Positions 19,222-30,413 of a stretch of 64,000 bases of DNA are shown piece by piece. The DNA lies in NCBI GenBank assembly GCA_016290175.1, contig JAEETD010000004.1:1-64000 (forward strand), in the 5' to 3' direction. Source of the stretch: Prevotella sp. GTDB lineage: Bacteria; Bacteroidota; Bacteroidia; Bacteroidales; Bacteroidaceae. How positions within the stretch are numbered: position 1 is the first letter of the stretch; every line of letters begins with the position of its first letter. The notes under the pieces are model-generated. The model was not told where the DNA came from, searched no databases, and saw only the letters and a list, made by a program, of their open reading frames with translations. Position numbers and translations under genes: made by a program.

Positions 19222-19770
19222 TTATTGAAGTTTCTTATAAAGTTTCTTTCTCGTTCGGTAGAGGCGGTTGGCAAGTGCCGAGGCCTCGATGCCGGTGATG
19301 TAGGCGATTTCCGTCAGCGGACGGTCTTCGAAGTAGTAGAGCGTGAGGAGCATCCGTTCGTCGTCAGGCAGTTCATCCACGATTTCCATCAGTTGTGAGA
19401 TACGCTCCTCGCGACCTGTAGAGAGTTCTGCCTCCAGCTCCTCGTTGCTGATATCCGTCTGCCAGACTTGCGTGTCTTCGATCGAGACGATCATCGGACG
19501 ACGGCGTTTCAGGAAGTCGAGTGTCAGGCGGTAGGCGATGCGGCAGAGCCAGGTGGAGAGTGAAGCCCGCTGGGGGTCGTAGCTGTCGATGTGGCTGAAA
19601 GCACGGAGGAAGGTGTCTTGCGTCAGTTCCTGAGCGTCCATTACATCCGGCACCTGGCGAACAATCATGGCGAAGACGCGTTCTGCATAGCGGCAGACCA
19701 TCTCGTCCTGTCCCTCGCGCCGTCCTCTGCGAACGGCCTCCATGATTTCTGTCTCTGTCAGAGCCTTCAT
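19222..19770 (-). CDS. ECF-type RNA polymerase sigma factor
   Basis: This 182-aa sigma-70 family factor of the extracytoplasmic-function class has only regions 2 and 4. Region 2 includes DAQELTQDTFLRAFSHIDSY and the DNA-melting part LSTWLCRIAYRLTLDFLKRR. Region 4 has ELPDDERMLLTLYYFEDRPL and the helix-turn-helix around residues 155-180. It heads a five-gene operon: sigma, anti-sigma-like, unknown secreted, thioredoxin-like and macrodomain. ECF factors usually activate their own operon, but the promoter seen upstream has the ordinary TATATTTG box. Confidence 0.92.
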   Translation of the reverse strand: MKALTETEIMEAVRRGRREGQDEMVCRYAERVFAMIVRQVPDVMDAQELTQDTFLRAFSHIDSYDPQRASLSTWLCRIAYRLTLDFLKRRRPMIVSIEDTQVWQTDISNEELEAELSTGREERISQLMEIVDELPDDERMLLTLYYFEDRPLTEIAYITGIEASALANRLYRTRKKLYKKLQ

Positions 19771-19850
19771 TTTTTATTCGCTTCTACTTGTTATACGACA
19801 TGTTCCCGGAAATATCCCGCACTTTCCAGAACTTTTTTTCATTTCGACTG

Positions 19851-19878
19851 CAAATATACGAATTTTTTTGTATCTTTG
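19851..19878. promoter_or_regulatory. Divergent -7 boxes for the ECF operon and the esterase gene
   Basis: The minus box TATATTTG (19858-19851) faces the sigma gene and the plus box TATCTTTG (19871-19878) faces the esterase gene, 12 bp apart. The two start sites are close enough to compete for RNA polymerase. Neither has TTTG at the normal distance. Confidence 0.65.
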
Positions 19879-19906
19879 CATCTGTAAGACGTAACTAATT
19901 ATCATT

Positions 19907-21079
19907 ATGAGAACTACTAAGATTTTGCTGGCCGTGATGTTATCGGCCGTTTTCTGCTCAGAAATAGCAGCACAAGGTTTCCGGAGGGAGTCGTTTCCCG
20001 AAGGGTCGTATTCCCCAGTGACTAACATCAACCGCAACGGCTATCCGCGTGTGCTGAAGGATAACAGCGTGATGTTCCGCGTGAATGCCCCCCAGGCCCA
20101 GTTAGTGCAGATAGACCTAGGCGGCAAGAAGTATGATATGCAGAAAGGCGAAGGCGGCTTGTGGACGGTGACCACCAGTCCGCAGGTGCCAGGCTATCAT
20201 TACTATTCGCTCGTTGTGGATGGTGTATCGGTGGCCGATCCCGCCAGTCAGACGTTCTATGGCTGCAGCCGTTGGTCGAGTGCCATCGAGATCAAGGAGG
20301 CCGGCATGGACGACTTCGAGGTGCGGGACGTGAAGCATGGTGAGGTGCGCACGGTCTATTATTTCTCGAAGGTAGATGGAGCCTGGCGTCCGCTGATGGT
20401 CTACACGCCAGCAGGCTATAACGAGAGCCAACAGGCCTATCCCGTAGTGTATATCCAGCATGGCGGTGGTGAGGATCATCGCGGATGGATGGAACAAGGA
20501 CGTACGGCGCAGATTATGGACAATCTGATAGCAGCCGGCAAGGCCAAGCCGATGATCGTGGTGAGTTCGAACAGCAATGTGCAGTCGCGCAATGGTGGTT
20601 TCGGAGGTGGTTACAGTTGGCAGGGTATGCAGACCTTCCGCTCTGAACTGCTGGAGAATGTGATACCGTTTGTGGAGAAGACCTATCGCGTGAAGAAAGA
20701 CCGCAAGAACCGTGCGATGTGCGGCTTGTCGATGGGTGGCGGACAGTCGTTCTATATCGGTCTGCGCGATCCCGAGGTGTTTGCCAACGTGGGCGTGTTC
20801 TCAACAGGTATGTTTGGCGGTATTCAAGGCGCCTCGAACTTCGACCTGGAGAAAGAGGTACCAGGCATGCTGACGGATACCAAGACGTTCAACCAACAGT
20901 TTGACGTGTTCTTCGTGAGCTGCGGTGAACAGGATCCACGCATCGAATACACCCGTAATATCGTAAAGAAGATGCGTGATGGCGGTGTAGAGGTGAAGTT
21001 CAACTCCTATCCTGGCGACCACGAATGGCAGGTATGGCGCAAGTCGCTGCATGAGTTTGCGCAGTATCTGTTCAAATAA
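19907..21079 (+). CDS. Secreted carbohydrate esterase (CE1-like, putative feruloyl/acetyl esterase)
   Basis: The protein has 390 aa and a signal peptide (residues 1-22). An N-terminal immunoglobulin-like CBM48/E-set module (about 45-115, with VMFRVNAPQAQLVQI) precedes an alpha/beta-hydrolase esterase domain. The nucleophile is Ser275 in GLSMGGG and the catalytic His is His372 in PGDHEW; the acidic residue is probably in the GEQDPR segment. This architecture is shared with xylan-associated feruloyl and acetyl esterases of rumen and gut Bacteroidota. The exact ester is not readable from sequence. The gene is monocistronic, with a hairpin right after the stop. Confidence 0.82.
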   Translation: MRTTKILLAVMLSAVFCSEIAAQGFRRESFPEGSYSPVTNINRNGYPRVLKDNSVMFRVNAPQAQLVQIDLGGKKYDMQKGEGGLWTVTTSPQVPGYHYYSLVVDGVSVADPASQTFYGCSRWSSAIEIKEAGMDDFEVRDVKHGEVRTVYYFSKVDGAWRPLMVYTPAGYNESQQAYPVVYIQHGGGEDHRGWMEQGRTAQIMDNLIAAGKAKPMIVVSSNSNVQSRNGGFGGGYSWQGMQTFRSELLENVIPFVEKTYRVKKDRKNRAMCGLSMGGGQSFYIGLRDPEVFANVGVFSTGMFGGIQGASNFDLEKEVPGMLTDTKTFNQQFDVFFVSCGEQDPRIEYTRNIVKKMRDGGVEVKFNSYPGDHEWQVWRKSLHEFAQYLFK

Positions 21080-21084
21080 AAAAA

Positions 21085-21108
21085 TCCCGGGGGCGGAAGC
21101 CTCCGGGA
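21085..21108. terminator. Terminator between the esterase gene and rplI
   Basis: The hairpin TCCCGG...CCGGGA with inner GG/CC pairs is followed on the minus strand by seven T residues. It therefore mainly ends the rpsF-rpsR-rplI transcript. On the plus strand there is no T-run. The 76 bp between it and rplI are AT-rich with ATTAATT-type repeats. Confidence 0.8.
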
Positions 21109-21184
21109 CACTGTTGTCATAATAAATAATGATGCCTTACAGCAGTGATTAATTATTAATTGTTTAATGATTTAAAATGCGCGA

Positions 21185-21805
21185 TTAAGCCTCTGCGGGA
21201 GCCTCCTCAGCAGGAGCAGCCTCTTCAGCAGCACCAAGTGCCTCGAGAACCTCTTCCTCATCAGCAGCCTCCTCAGCCTCAGCAGCAGCGGCAGCAGCAG
21301 CCTTAGCATCAGCAGCAGCGCGGATAGCCTCCTCAGCCTCGGCAGCAGCCTTCAGCTCAGCAGCATTCTCAGCAACCACCTTCACGGGGATCTCAACGAT
21401 CACCTCCTTGTGGTAGTGAACGAGAGCAACATAGTCGCCCAGCTTCTTGGCATCCTTCATGGTGATGATCTTACGATCAACCTCCTTACCCAGCTTAGCG
21501 AGAGCCTCAGCCACCTGAGCAGCACCTACAGAACCGTAGAGCTGACCAGTAGCGCTCACCTTTGCGGCAATCTCAAGAGCCACACCATTGAGCATAGCAG
21601 CCTTCTCCTCAGCAGCAGCCTTCTGGGCAGCCAGCTTGTGAGCCTGCTGCTTCAGGTTCTCAGCAAGAATCTTCTTGGCCATCGGCGATGCAATCACACC
21701 CTTACCCTGAGGGATGAGGTAGTTACGGCCATAGCCAGACTTTACATTCACGATATCGTTCTTGAAACCCAGACCGATAATATCTTCTTTCAGAATAATT
21801 TCCAT
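21185..21805 (-). CDS. rplI: 50S ribosomal protein L9 with long Ala/Glu C-terminal tail
   Basis: L9 binds domain V of 23S rRNA and reaches out from the large subunit. The first ~148 residues are a normal L9 starting MEIILKEDIIGLGFKND with the KSGYGRNYLIPQGKG motif. The protein continues to 206 aa with about 55 extra residues made almost only of Ala and Glu with some Asp. The tail is in frame and uses mixed codons, so it is a real extension rather than a readthrough. It is the third gene of the rpsF-rpsR-rplI operon. Confidence 0.95.
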   Translation of the reverse strand: MEIILKEDIIGLGFKNDIVNVKSGYGRNYLIPQGKGVIASPMAKKILAENLKQQAHKLAAQKAAAEEKAAMLNGVALEIAAKVSATGQLYGSVGAAQVAEALAKLGKEVDRKIITMKDAKKLGDYVALVHYHKEVIVEIPVKVVAENAAELKAAAEAEEAIRAAADAKAAAAAAAEAEEAADEEEVLEALGAAEEAAPAEEAPAEA

Positions 21806-21823
21806 ACTTGCGTCCTCCTTGTT

Positions 21824-22090
21824 TTACTTCATCAAATCGGTTACGTAAGGCAGCAGAGCAATCTGGCGGGCACGCTTCACGGCCTGAGCCACACGACGCT
21901 GATACTTCAGAGATGTTCCGGTGATACGACGGGGAAGAATCTTACCCTGCTCGTTGAGGAACTTCTTAAGGAACTCGGGATCCTTGTAGTCGATGTACTT
22001 GATACCACTCTTCTTGAAGCGGCAGTACTTCTTCTTCTTCGTGTCGATAGAAGGAGCGTTCAAATAACGGATTTCTGTGTCCTGTGCCAT
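21824..22090 (-). CDS. rpsR: 30S ribosomal protein S18
   Basis: This 88-aa protein pairs with S6 on the platform of the small subunit. Conserved blocks are [36 protein letters not shown] and the terminal [14 protein letters not shown]. The gene lies 2 bp after rpsF and 18 bp before rplI, the usual order in Bacteroidota. Confidence 0.97.
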   Translation of the reverse strand: MAQDTEIRYLNAPSIDTKKKKYCRFKKSGIKYIDYKDPEFLKKFLNEQGKILPRRITGTSLKYQRRVAQAVKRARQIALLPYVTDLMK

Positions 22091-22092
22091 AA

Positions 22093-22440
22093 TTAAGCCT
22101 CCTCTGTTTTTGCGCCAAGCTTGTTGCGACGCTTCTCAGCGTACTCTGCAGCATACTTGTCGAGTTTAACTGTCTGGAAACGGATCACTTTCTCGTCACG
22201 ACGGAAAGCGGTCTCCAATGTCTTGATCACTTCTGGCTCAGCCTTGAACTCTACGAGGAAATAGAAACCTGTAGATTTCTTCTGAATAGCATAAGCCATC
22301 TTCTTCAATCCCCAGGCCTCTTCGCTGATAATCTCTGCACCCTTATCGGTGAGGACTTTCTTGAACTTTTCGGCCGTTTCCTTTGTCTGTTCATCAGACA
22401 AAACGGGAGTCAAAATGAAAACGGTTTCGTATTGATTCAT
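22093..22440 (-). CDS. rpsF: 30S ribosomal protein S6
   Basis: This 115-aa small-subunit protein begins [18 protein letters not shown] and carries the [19 protein letters not shown] block typical of S6. It is the first gene of the rpsF-rpsR-rplI operon. Its -7 box lies about 50 bp upstream and is flanked on its far side by a heptamer array. Confidence 0.97.
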   Translation of the reverse strand: MNQYETVFILTPVLSDEQTKETAEKFKKVLTDKGAEIISEEAWGLKKMAYAIQKKSTGFYFLVEFKAEPEVIKTLETAFRRDEKVIRFQTVKLDKYAAEYAEKRRNKLGAKTEEA

Positions 22441-22486
22441 ACTTTTAATAAATATAAAATTAATAATGTGCTTCGAAAAGCGGGTG

Positions 22487-22535
22487 CAAAGGTACTAATT
22501 ATAATTCATAATTAATAATGCATAATGCATAATTA
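22487..22535 (-). promoter_or_regulatory. rpsF promoter with an upstream heptamer array
   Basis: The minus-strand box TACCTTTG (22494-22487) is preceded, after 6 bp, by five tandem heptamers (plus-strand ATAATTC, ATAATTA, ATAATGC, ATAATGC, ATAATTA at 22501-22535). No TTTG is present at the -33 position, which falls within the array. Confidence 0.75.
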
Positions 22536-22554
22536 ACCCAATCCTTAACAGAAT

Positions 22555-22725
22555 TTAATACTTCTCACCTGATTTTGCGTATTTTACATGAAGAATAAGG
22601 CCTATGAATATGATTATCAGGCCCAAAAGCAAGACCAGATTACTCGATGTCCTGTCTGCCAAATAAGCGACGATCAAAAAGAGGGCGCCGGCTATCACCA
22701 GCGCCACTCCTATCCATTTATTCAT
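22555..22725 (-). CDS. Tiny two-helix membrane protein coupled to rprY
   Basis: The 56-aa frame starts MNKWIGVALVIAGALFL. Two hydrophobic helices (about 5-20 and 29-46) are separated by a polar turn containing DRTSS, and the tail is basic (KYAKSGEKY). Its ATG overlaps the end of rprY by 8 bp, which argues for translation coupling and against chance. I do not recognise a family. It could be an accessory of the RprXY system or simply cotranscribed. Confidence 0.7.
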   Translation of the reverse strand: MNKWIGVALVIAGALFLIVAYLADRTSSNLVLLLGLIIIFIGLILHVKYAKSGEKY

Positions 22726-23416
22726 CCTCGGGGGTAATCAGTTTGTAACCCTTACCGTGAATATTGATAATCTCAATCTGTGGATCATCCTTCAGATGTT
22801 TACGCAGCTTAGTGATATAGACATCCATCGAGCGGGCATTGAAGTAGTTGTCATCAATCCAGATGGTCTTCAGGGCGAAGTCGCGCTGCAGGATCTCGTT
22901 AGCATGAGAACAAAGCAATGCGAGAAGCTCGTTCTCCTTGGTGGTCAGCTTACGCTGTTCGTCACCCAGACAAAGCAGCTGTTTCTGGGTATCGAAGGTG
23001 AACTGTCCGATGCGGTAGACGGTGCTCTCCTTGTTTTTCTTACCCTTCGTACGACGGATAATAGCCTCAATACGGAACACGAGTTCTTCCATTGAGAAGG
23101 GTTTGGTGATATAGTCGTCGGCACCAATCTTGAAGCCTTCGAGGATATCCTCCTTCAACGTCTTGGCTGTCAGGAAAATGATAGGAATATCCTGATTGGA
23201 ATTGCGGATCTCCTTCGCCAGCGTGAAGCCGTCCTTCTTAGGCATCATCACGTCGAGCACACAGATATCGAACTTCGTCTTCAGGAAGGCCTTGTAGCCA
23301 AGCTCACCATCGGCACAGAGTTCGGTAGCAAACCCCTTTGCCTGCAAATACTCACGGAGCAACATTCCGAGGTTCTCATCGTCCTCGCAAAGCAAAATCT
23401 TCAGTTTCTCGTCCAT
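22718..23416 (-). CDS. rprY: Response regulator RprY
   Basis: This 232-aa OmpR/PhoB-family regulator has a receiver domain with acidic pocket Glu11/Asp12, phosphoacceptor Asp55 (VLDVMMPKKDG) and the KPF motif. The C-terminal winged helix contains RSMDVYITKLRKHLKDD. The sequence closely resembles RprY of Bacteroides and Porphyromonas, known from RprX-linked tetracycline and stress phenotypes. It lies 31 bp after the sensor gene and overlaps the following tiny membrane protein gene. Confidence 0.93.
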   Translation of the reverse strand: MDEKLKILLCEDDENLGMLLREYLQAKGFATELCADGELGYKAFLKTKFDICVLDVMMPKKDGFTLAKEIRNSNQDIPIIFLTAKTLKEDILEGFKIGADDYITKPFSMEELVFRIEAIIRRTKGKKNKESTVYRIGQFTFDTQKQLLCLGDEQRKLTTKENELLALLCSHANEILQRDFALKTIWIDDNYFNARSMDVYITKLRKHLKDDPQIEIINIHGKGYKLITPEDE

Positions 23417-23447
23417 AATCTAATAATTTATAAATTTGACAATATTG

Positions 23448-25010
23448 TTAATTTGTATCTTCTCGTAAGATGGGAAGCGTAATTGTGAAGGTGGTTCCCT
23501 TGCCCAGTTCACTCTCACATTTGATCTCGCCTTCGTGCAGGTTGATGATCTTCTTGACATAGGCAAGACCGAGGCCGAAGCCCTTGACATCGTGCACATT
23601 ACCCGTATGAACACGGTAGAACTTGTCGAAGATCTTCTTCACGTTCTCCTTCTTGATACCCAATCCCGTGTCGCGGATGCTGAAACAGAGATGCTCCTTC
23701 TCGTTCCAGGTACGGATATAGAGGTCGAGCGGCTCATCGGGTTTACGGTATTTCACCGCGTTATCCATCAGATTGGTGATGGCGTTCTGGAAATGCACCT
23801 CATCGACATAGATGGCGGAATCGACGGCCTCTATCTCGGTATAGATCTTACCACCCGTATGCTCCACACGCAGGGAGAAGGTGCTGGCGATACTTTCCAA
23901 CAACTCGTTGAGGTCGAGTTCCTTTTTCTTGAACGATGCCGTCTTACGGTCGAACATCGACATCTGCAGCACTTTCTCCACGAGGAAGCGGAGACGTTTC
24001 GATTCGTCATTGATGATGCCTCCCAAGTGCTTCATTATCTGCGGCGTCTTAACTACCGTATCATCGTTCAACATCTGTGCAGCAAGGGAGATACTGGAGA
24101 TAGGCGTCTTCAACTCGTGGGTCATGTTGTTGATGAAGTCGTTCTTGATCTCAGAGTAGCGCTTCTGACGGAAGATGACCACAATCGTGAACACGAAGGT
24201 AATCAGCAACACGACGGTGAAAATCATCGACGGGATCATGAACCGTACACTCGAGAAAATATAGGAGTTCATGTCAGGGAAGTGGACCTTCACCACACCC
24301 ATCTTGGGCGACGGGTCATTACGGAACAGCGTCTGGGTATAGACATGCTCCCTACCCTCGTCCGTATAATCCGGACAACGATACACCTCACGTCCGTCAC
24401 TCGTCTCAACAGTGAAGTGATAAGGGATGTTGATGCCGTTGTTCAGCAGTTCCACTTTGATATCGCGGTCCAGTAGACGGAAATTGACACGTTCCTTCAA
24501 GGGCTTGTCGGAAGCAGTATATAAGATGTTATAGACCACCTCATCGAGCAAGGCCTTCTGATAGACATAGCGATTACGGACAATCTCCTGAAGCGACTTT
24601 GATGCTTCAGAGATGCTGCTCTTATCCGTACGCAGAATCATCGCCTTGGAAACACTGGCGGGCTTAATGGCGAAAGTCTTCAGTTCAAAACTGGAATAGA
24701 CCGTCCCGTCATCAGCAGCTACTGCGAACTGGTGTGACTGCTTGACGGTACCGTCGAGTCCATCAACCATCATCGAGTCCTGACTATAGGCGCGACGCTC
24801 TGTATCCTTGACGTCCTTCTCCAGGTAACGCATGGTCTCGTTCATCTCCAGATTATGAGAGGCCTGATAAAGGCTGCGGTTCACCGATTCGTCAAACTGC
24901 TCCTTCTTCATCTTCGCCATCTGCTCGATGTAGGAGAGCTGCAAGAAAAGAAGCCCCAAAAACGAGAGGCCCATTATCGTTGCTATAATCCAAATCGTAC
25001 TTTTCTTCAT
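23448..25010 (-). CDS. rprX: Sensor histidine kinase RprX
   Basis: This 520-aa membrane kinase has membrane helices at about 6-25 and 256-281 enclosing a periplasmic sensor domain of about 230 residues. A dimerisation domain follows with phospho-His298 (NNMTHELKTPISS). The HATPase domain carries the N box (NAITNLMDNAVKY), DTGLGI and GFGLGLAYV. It pairs with the adjacent RprY. The periplasmic signal is not readable from sequence. A -7 box TATCTTTG lies 22 bp upstream of the ATG. Confidence 0.92.
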   Translation of the reverse strand: MKKSTIWIIATIMGLSFLGLLFLQLSYIEQMAKMKKEQFDESVNRSLYQASHNLEMNETMRYLEKDVKDTERRAYSQDSMMVDGLDGTVKQSHQFAVAADDGTVYSSFELKTFAIKPASVSKAMILRTDKSSISEASKSLQEIVRNRYVYQKALLDEVVYNILYTASDKPLKERVNFRLLDRDIKVELLNNGINIPYHFTVETSDGREVYRCPDYTDEGREHVYTQTLFRNDPSPKMGVVKVHFPDMNSYIFSSVRFMIPSMIFTVVLLITFVFTIVVIFRQKRYSEIKNDFINNMTHELKTPISSISLAAQMLNDDTVVKTPQIMKHLGGIINDESKRLRFLVEKVLQMSMFDRKTASFKKKELDLNELLESIASTFSLRVEHTGGKIYTEIEAVDSAIYVDEVHFQNAITNLMDNAVKYRKPDEPLDLYIRTWNEKEHLCFSIRDTGLGIKKENVKKIFDKFYRVHTGNVHDVKGFGLGLAYVKKIINLHEGEIKCESELGKGTTFTITLPILREDTN

Positions 25011-25031
25011 TTTTCTTTTCTATTGCGAGTG

Positions 25032-25039
25032 CAAAGATA
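25032..25039 (-). promoter_or_regulatory. -7 box of rprX
   Basis: TATCTTTG on the minus strand gives a leader of roughly 16-18 nt. No TTTG lies at the usual distance. Confidence 0.65.
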
Positions 25040-25174
25040 GTGGATTTCTTAAAATCCTTAATGAGTTTTGTTAATTAATTATGGCAAATTTAAGAAAGTT
25101 AACAAAATGCACAATATATAGATACTATATTTTAACCATCAAATCAGTTGCCCAAATAAAACAGGCAGAAAAAA

Positions 25175-25196
25175 GCCCCGTTCTGAAGAACGAGGC
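25175..25196 (-). terminator. Terminator of the small secreted protein gene
   Basis: The minus-strand stem GCCTCGTTC / GAACGGGGC with a 4-nt loop is followed by six T residues, 26 bp after the stop of the minus-strand gene at 25222. Confidence 0.85.
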
Positions 25197-25221
25197 CATT
25201 GACTATTGAATCTTGTTCAGA

Positions 25222-25683
25222 CTATTGTTCCAAAGCCATAAAGGTCAGTTTCTCGTAACCCTCGAAATCATCAAACTGAATCTGGAAGTTGGCATACAGA
25301 TAATAGTTACCACCTGTATTGTGAGTATCCTTAATAGAGTTACTCTTGGCCAACGCATTCAGGATCTGATTATAGACCACCTTATCGTTGTTGTCGTCAG
25401 GAATCTGAATTGCCATCGAAGTGACTACGCCATTCACAATCTTATAGGTATAGTCACCAGCAGCATAAAGCTGGAAATTGTCTGTTTCCAGAATCGTTTC
25501 CAACTCACCCACCTTAGCCTCCAACTCTTCCTTGGTCAGATTCACATGATTAATGGGCTCGCGATTCTCGTCCAGTTTGATATAGGTGGTATCGACAGCT
25601 TCCTTGCCATCAGCATTCTCTGTTGCGTTCAACGTCAATGTACCCACGAGGAACATCATTCCTGCAAGTACCATTCTCTTCAT
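25222..25683 (-). CDS. Small secreted protein of unknown function
   Basis: The protein has 153 aa and a probable signal peptide (MKRMVLAGMMFLVGTLTLNA). The mature part is acidic with no domain I recognise. A helical stretch NLTKEELEAKVGELETILE precedes a beta-rich C-terminal half with several Tyr/Phe and Asn. The start is uncertain: in-frame ATG codons at 25692 and 25683 both fit. The -7 box TATCTTTG (25733-25726) lies about 43 bp upstream and a terminator follows, so it forms its own transcript. Confidence 0.65.
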   Translation of the reverse strand: MKRMVLAGMMFLVGTLTLNATENADGKEAVDTTYIKLDENREPINHVNLTKEELEAKVGELETILETDNFQLYAAGDYTYKIVNGVVTSMAIQIPDDNNDKVVYNQILNALAKSNSIKDTHNTGGNYYLYANFQIQFDDFEGYEKLTFMALEQ

Positions 25684-25725
25684 ATCTTTCATCTCTCTCA
25701 ACAATTAATAAATCATTTTCGGGTG

Positions 25726-25733
25726 CAAAGATA
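25726..25733 (-). promoter_or_regulatory. -7 box of the small secreted protein gene
   Basis: TATCTTTG on the minus strand. A weak -33-like TTGG (complement 25753-25756) lies 19 bp upstream. Confidence 0.6.
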
Positions 25734-25812
25734 GTACATAAAAAGATATGAACCAACAGTTTACCACATAAAAAAGTATAAAAAATGATTATTTATCGTG
25801 CTTTTTGACAAA

Positions 25813-25856
25813 AATCAACCGTCTTGCGCTTTCATTTTGCAACAAGACGGTTGATT
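25813..25856 (-). terminator. Terminator of the beta-galactosidase gene
   Basis: A 14-bp perfect stem (AATCAACCGTCTTG / CAAGACGGTTGATT) is followed on the minus strand by a T-rich stretch (TTTTTGTC). It is 19 bp after the stop. Confidence 0.88.
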
Positions 25857-25874
25857 TGGGTATGCATTTGGATA

Positions 25875-28991
<3,117 letters not shown>

Positions 28992-29024
28992 TTATATTAG
29001 TTTGCTACAGGTTTTTAATGGGCA

Positions 29025-29056
29025 CAAAGTTACGCATTTTTTCCGGAATATCCAAA
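29025..29056 (-). promoter_or_regulatory. lacZ promoter
   Basis: TTTG (complement 29053-29056), a 20-bp spacer, then TAACTTTG (29032-29025). The leader is about 40 nt. Confidence 0.85.
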
Positions 29057-29070
29057 TAATAGTCCGCGAA

Positions 29071-29102
29071 TTTGGGATTTCGCGCACTTTTTCGTATCTT
29101 TG
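29071..29102 (+). promoter_or_regulatory. nth promoter
   Basis: TTTG at 29071-29074, a 20-bp spacer, then TATCTTTG at 29095-29102. The box ends 6 bp before the ATG, so the transcript is expected to start at or within a few bases of the start codon. Confidence 0.85.
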
Positions 29103-29108
29103 CACCCA

Positions 29109-29759
29109 ATGAAGAAAGAAGAACGATACCAAAAGATCCTGGCGCATTTTCGCAAAGAGATGCCCAACGTGAATACAGAACTCGAGTTCGGCAGCGTTTT
29201 CCAACTGCTCGTGGCCGTCATTCTGAGTGCCCAATGTACGGACAAGCGCATCAACCAAGTGACACCCGAACTGTTCCGCCACTACCCCGATGCCAAGACG
29301 ATGGCGAAGGCGGAGCCTGAGGATGTGCTGGAGTTTATCCGAAGTGTCTCCTACCCCAATGCAAAAGCCGAGCATCTGGTGAAGATGGCGAGAGCATTGG
29401 TCGAAAAGCACGATGGCGAAGTGCCCTCGGATATGAACCTGTTGCTGGATCTTCCTGGTGTGGGTCGCAAGACCGCCAACGTCATACAGAGCGTAGCTTT
29501 TGGCAAATCCACTCTAGCCGTCGACACCCATGTCTACAGGGTAGCCCACCGTCTGGGACTTGTGAGCAAAAGCGACAACACGCCCTATAAGGTAGAGATG
29601 GCCCTGATGAAACACATCCCTGAGGCAGATATCCCTGACGCCCATCACTGGCTGCTGCTGCATGGCCGCTATGTCTGTACCTCCCGTAAGCCTCATTGTA
29701 ACAAATGCGAGCTGGAGCCCCTTTGTCCGAAGATTCTCGAGGGCTCTAAACTGGAATAA
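29109..29759 (+). CDS. nth: Endonuclease III (DNA glycosylase/AP lyase)
   Basis: This 216-aa base-excision repair enzyme removes oxidised pyrimidines and cleaves at abasic sites. The helix-hairpin-helix is LPGVGRKTANV, with the catalytic lysine in GRKTA, and the catalytic aspartate is in VDTHVYR. The iron-sulfur cluster cysteines have the spacing CX6CX2CX5C in CTSRKPHCNKCELEPLC. The ATG at 29109 was chosen because the open frame further upstream runs into the -7 box. The gene is then probably leaderless. Confidence 0.96.
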   Translation: MKKEERYQKILAHFRKEMPNVNTELEFGSVFQLLVAVILSAQCTDKRINQVTPELFRHYPDAKTMAKAEPEDVLEFIRSVSYPNAKAEHLVKMARALVEKHDGEVPSDMNLLLDLPGVGRKTANVIQSVAFGKSTLAVDTHVYRVAHRLGLVSKSDNTPYKVEMALMKHIPEADIPDAHHWLLLHGRYVCTSRKPHCNKCELEPLCPKILEGSKLE

Positions 29760-29763
29760 AAAG

Positions 29764-29793
29764 ATACCGTCGACCTTCACAGGCTGACGGTAT
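29764..29793. terminator. Hairpin between nth and the Spy-like gene
   Basis: ATACCGTC / GACGGTAT with an inner CCT/AGG pairing lies right after the nth stop. T-rich sequence follows on both strands (CTTTTTATT on the minus strand), so it may serve both convergent genes. Confidence 0.7.
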
Positions 29794-29814
29794 TTACATT
29801 TTCCATTTCTAATT

Positions 29815-30402
29815 TTACTTTTTATTATTGGATTGTCCTTTTTGCTGACTTTGTCCACGGGGCAGTCCCTGTCCTCTTAGAGGGAAGCCGCCCATAGGCG
29901 CACCCATCGCACCCATCGGACCTCTGCCCATATTCCTGAGCAATCCACGATGATACTGGTCCTCAGCCTTGATCACATCAAACACCTTTGAAGCAGATAT
30001 CACACTAAAGAACTTGTTGTGATAGGTCTGCTGGATGCTCTTCAGTTCCAGTTCCACCTGATCGCGCTTCTGGATCATCTTCTTACAGGCAGCCTCATCA
30101 GTAGGCTTAATTCTGACATCCTCACGCATCTTGTTATAAAGCGCACGCTGCTTCTTCTGCATCTCCCTGAACAACGGGAAGAAAGCAGAAGCCTCCTGGG
30201 GTGTCAGACAAGCCTCCTTTGTGATATACTGCTCCAGATCAGCCTGATATTTCTCAGGTGAGAATCTCTGTTGCTGGCCATTCTGTTGGGAGAAGCCACC
30301 TTGCTGAAAACGGTTCTGCCTGGGGAAACCCTGTTGAGGGAAGCCCTGGGCAGAAGCACCAAGTGTAGCTAAACAAAAAAGACCAATGATCAATCGTCTC
30401 AT
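29815..30402 (-). CDS. Spy/CpxP-like periplasmic protein
   Basis: The protein has 195 aa and a signal peptide (MRRLIIGLFCLATLGASA). A Gln/Gly/Phe/Pro-rich segment (19-48) precedes a helical core of about 90 residues with LTPQEASAFFPLFREMQKKQ, reminiscent of the LTxxQ repeats of Spy/CpxP-type proteins. The Gly/Met/Arg-rich tail contains GPMGAMGAPMGGFPLRGQG. It is the last gene after an ECF sigma factor and an anti-sigma-like gene (11 bp upstream), an arrangement common in Bacteroidota. A chaperone or envelope-stress sensing role is an inference. Confidence 0.7.
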   Translation of the reverse strand: MRRLIIGLFCLATLGASAQGFPQQGFPRQNRFQQGGFSQQNGQQQRFSPEKYQADLEQYITKEACLTPQEASAFFPLFREMQKKQRALYNKMREDVRIKPTDEAACKKMIQKRDQVELELKSIQQTYHNKFFSVISASKVFDVIKAEDQYHRGLLRNMGRGPMGAMGAPMGGFPLRGQGLPRGQSQQKGQSNNKK

Positions 30403-30413
30403 TTTAACATCAT

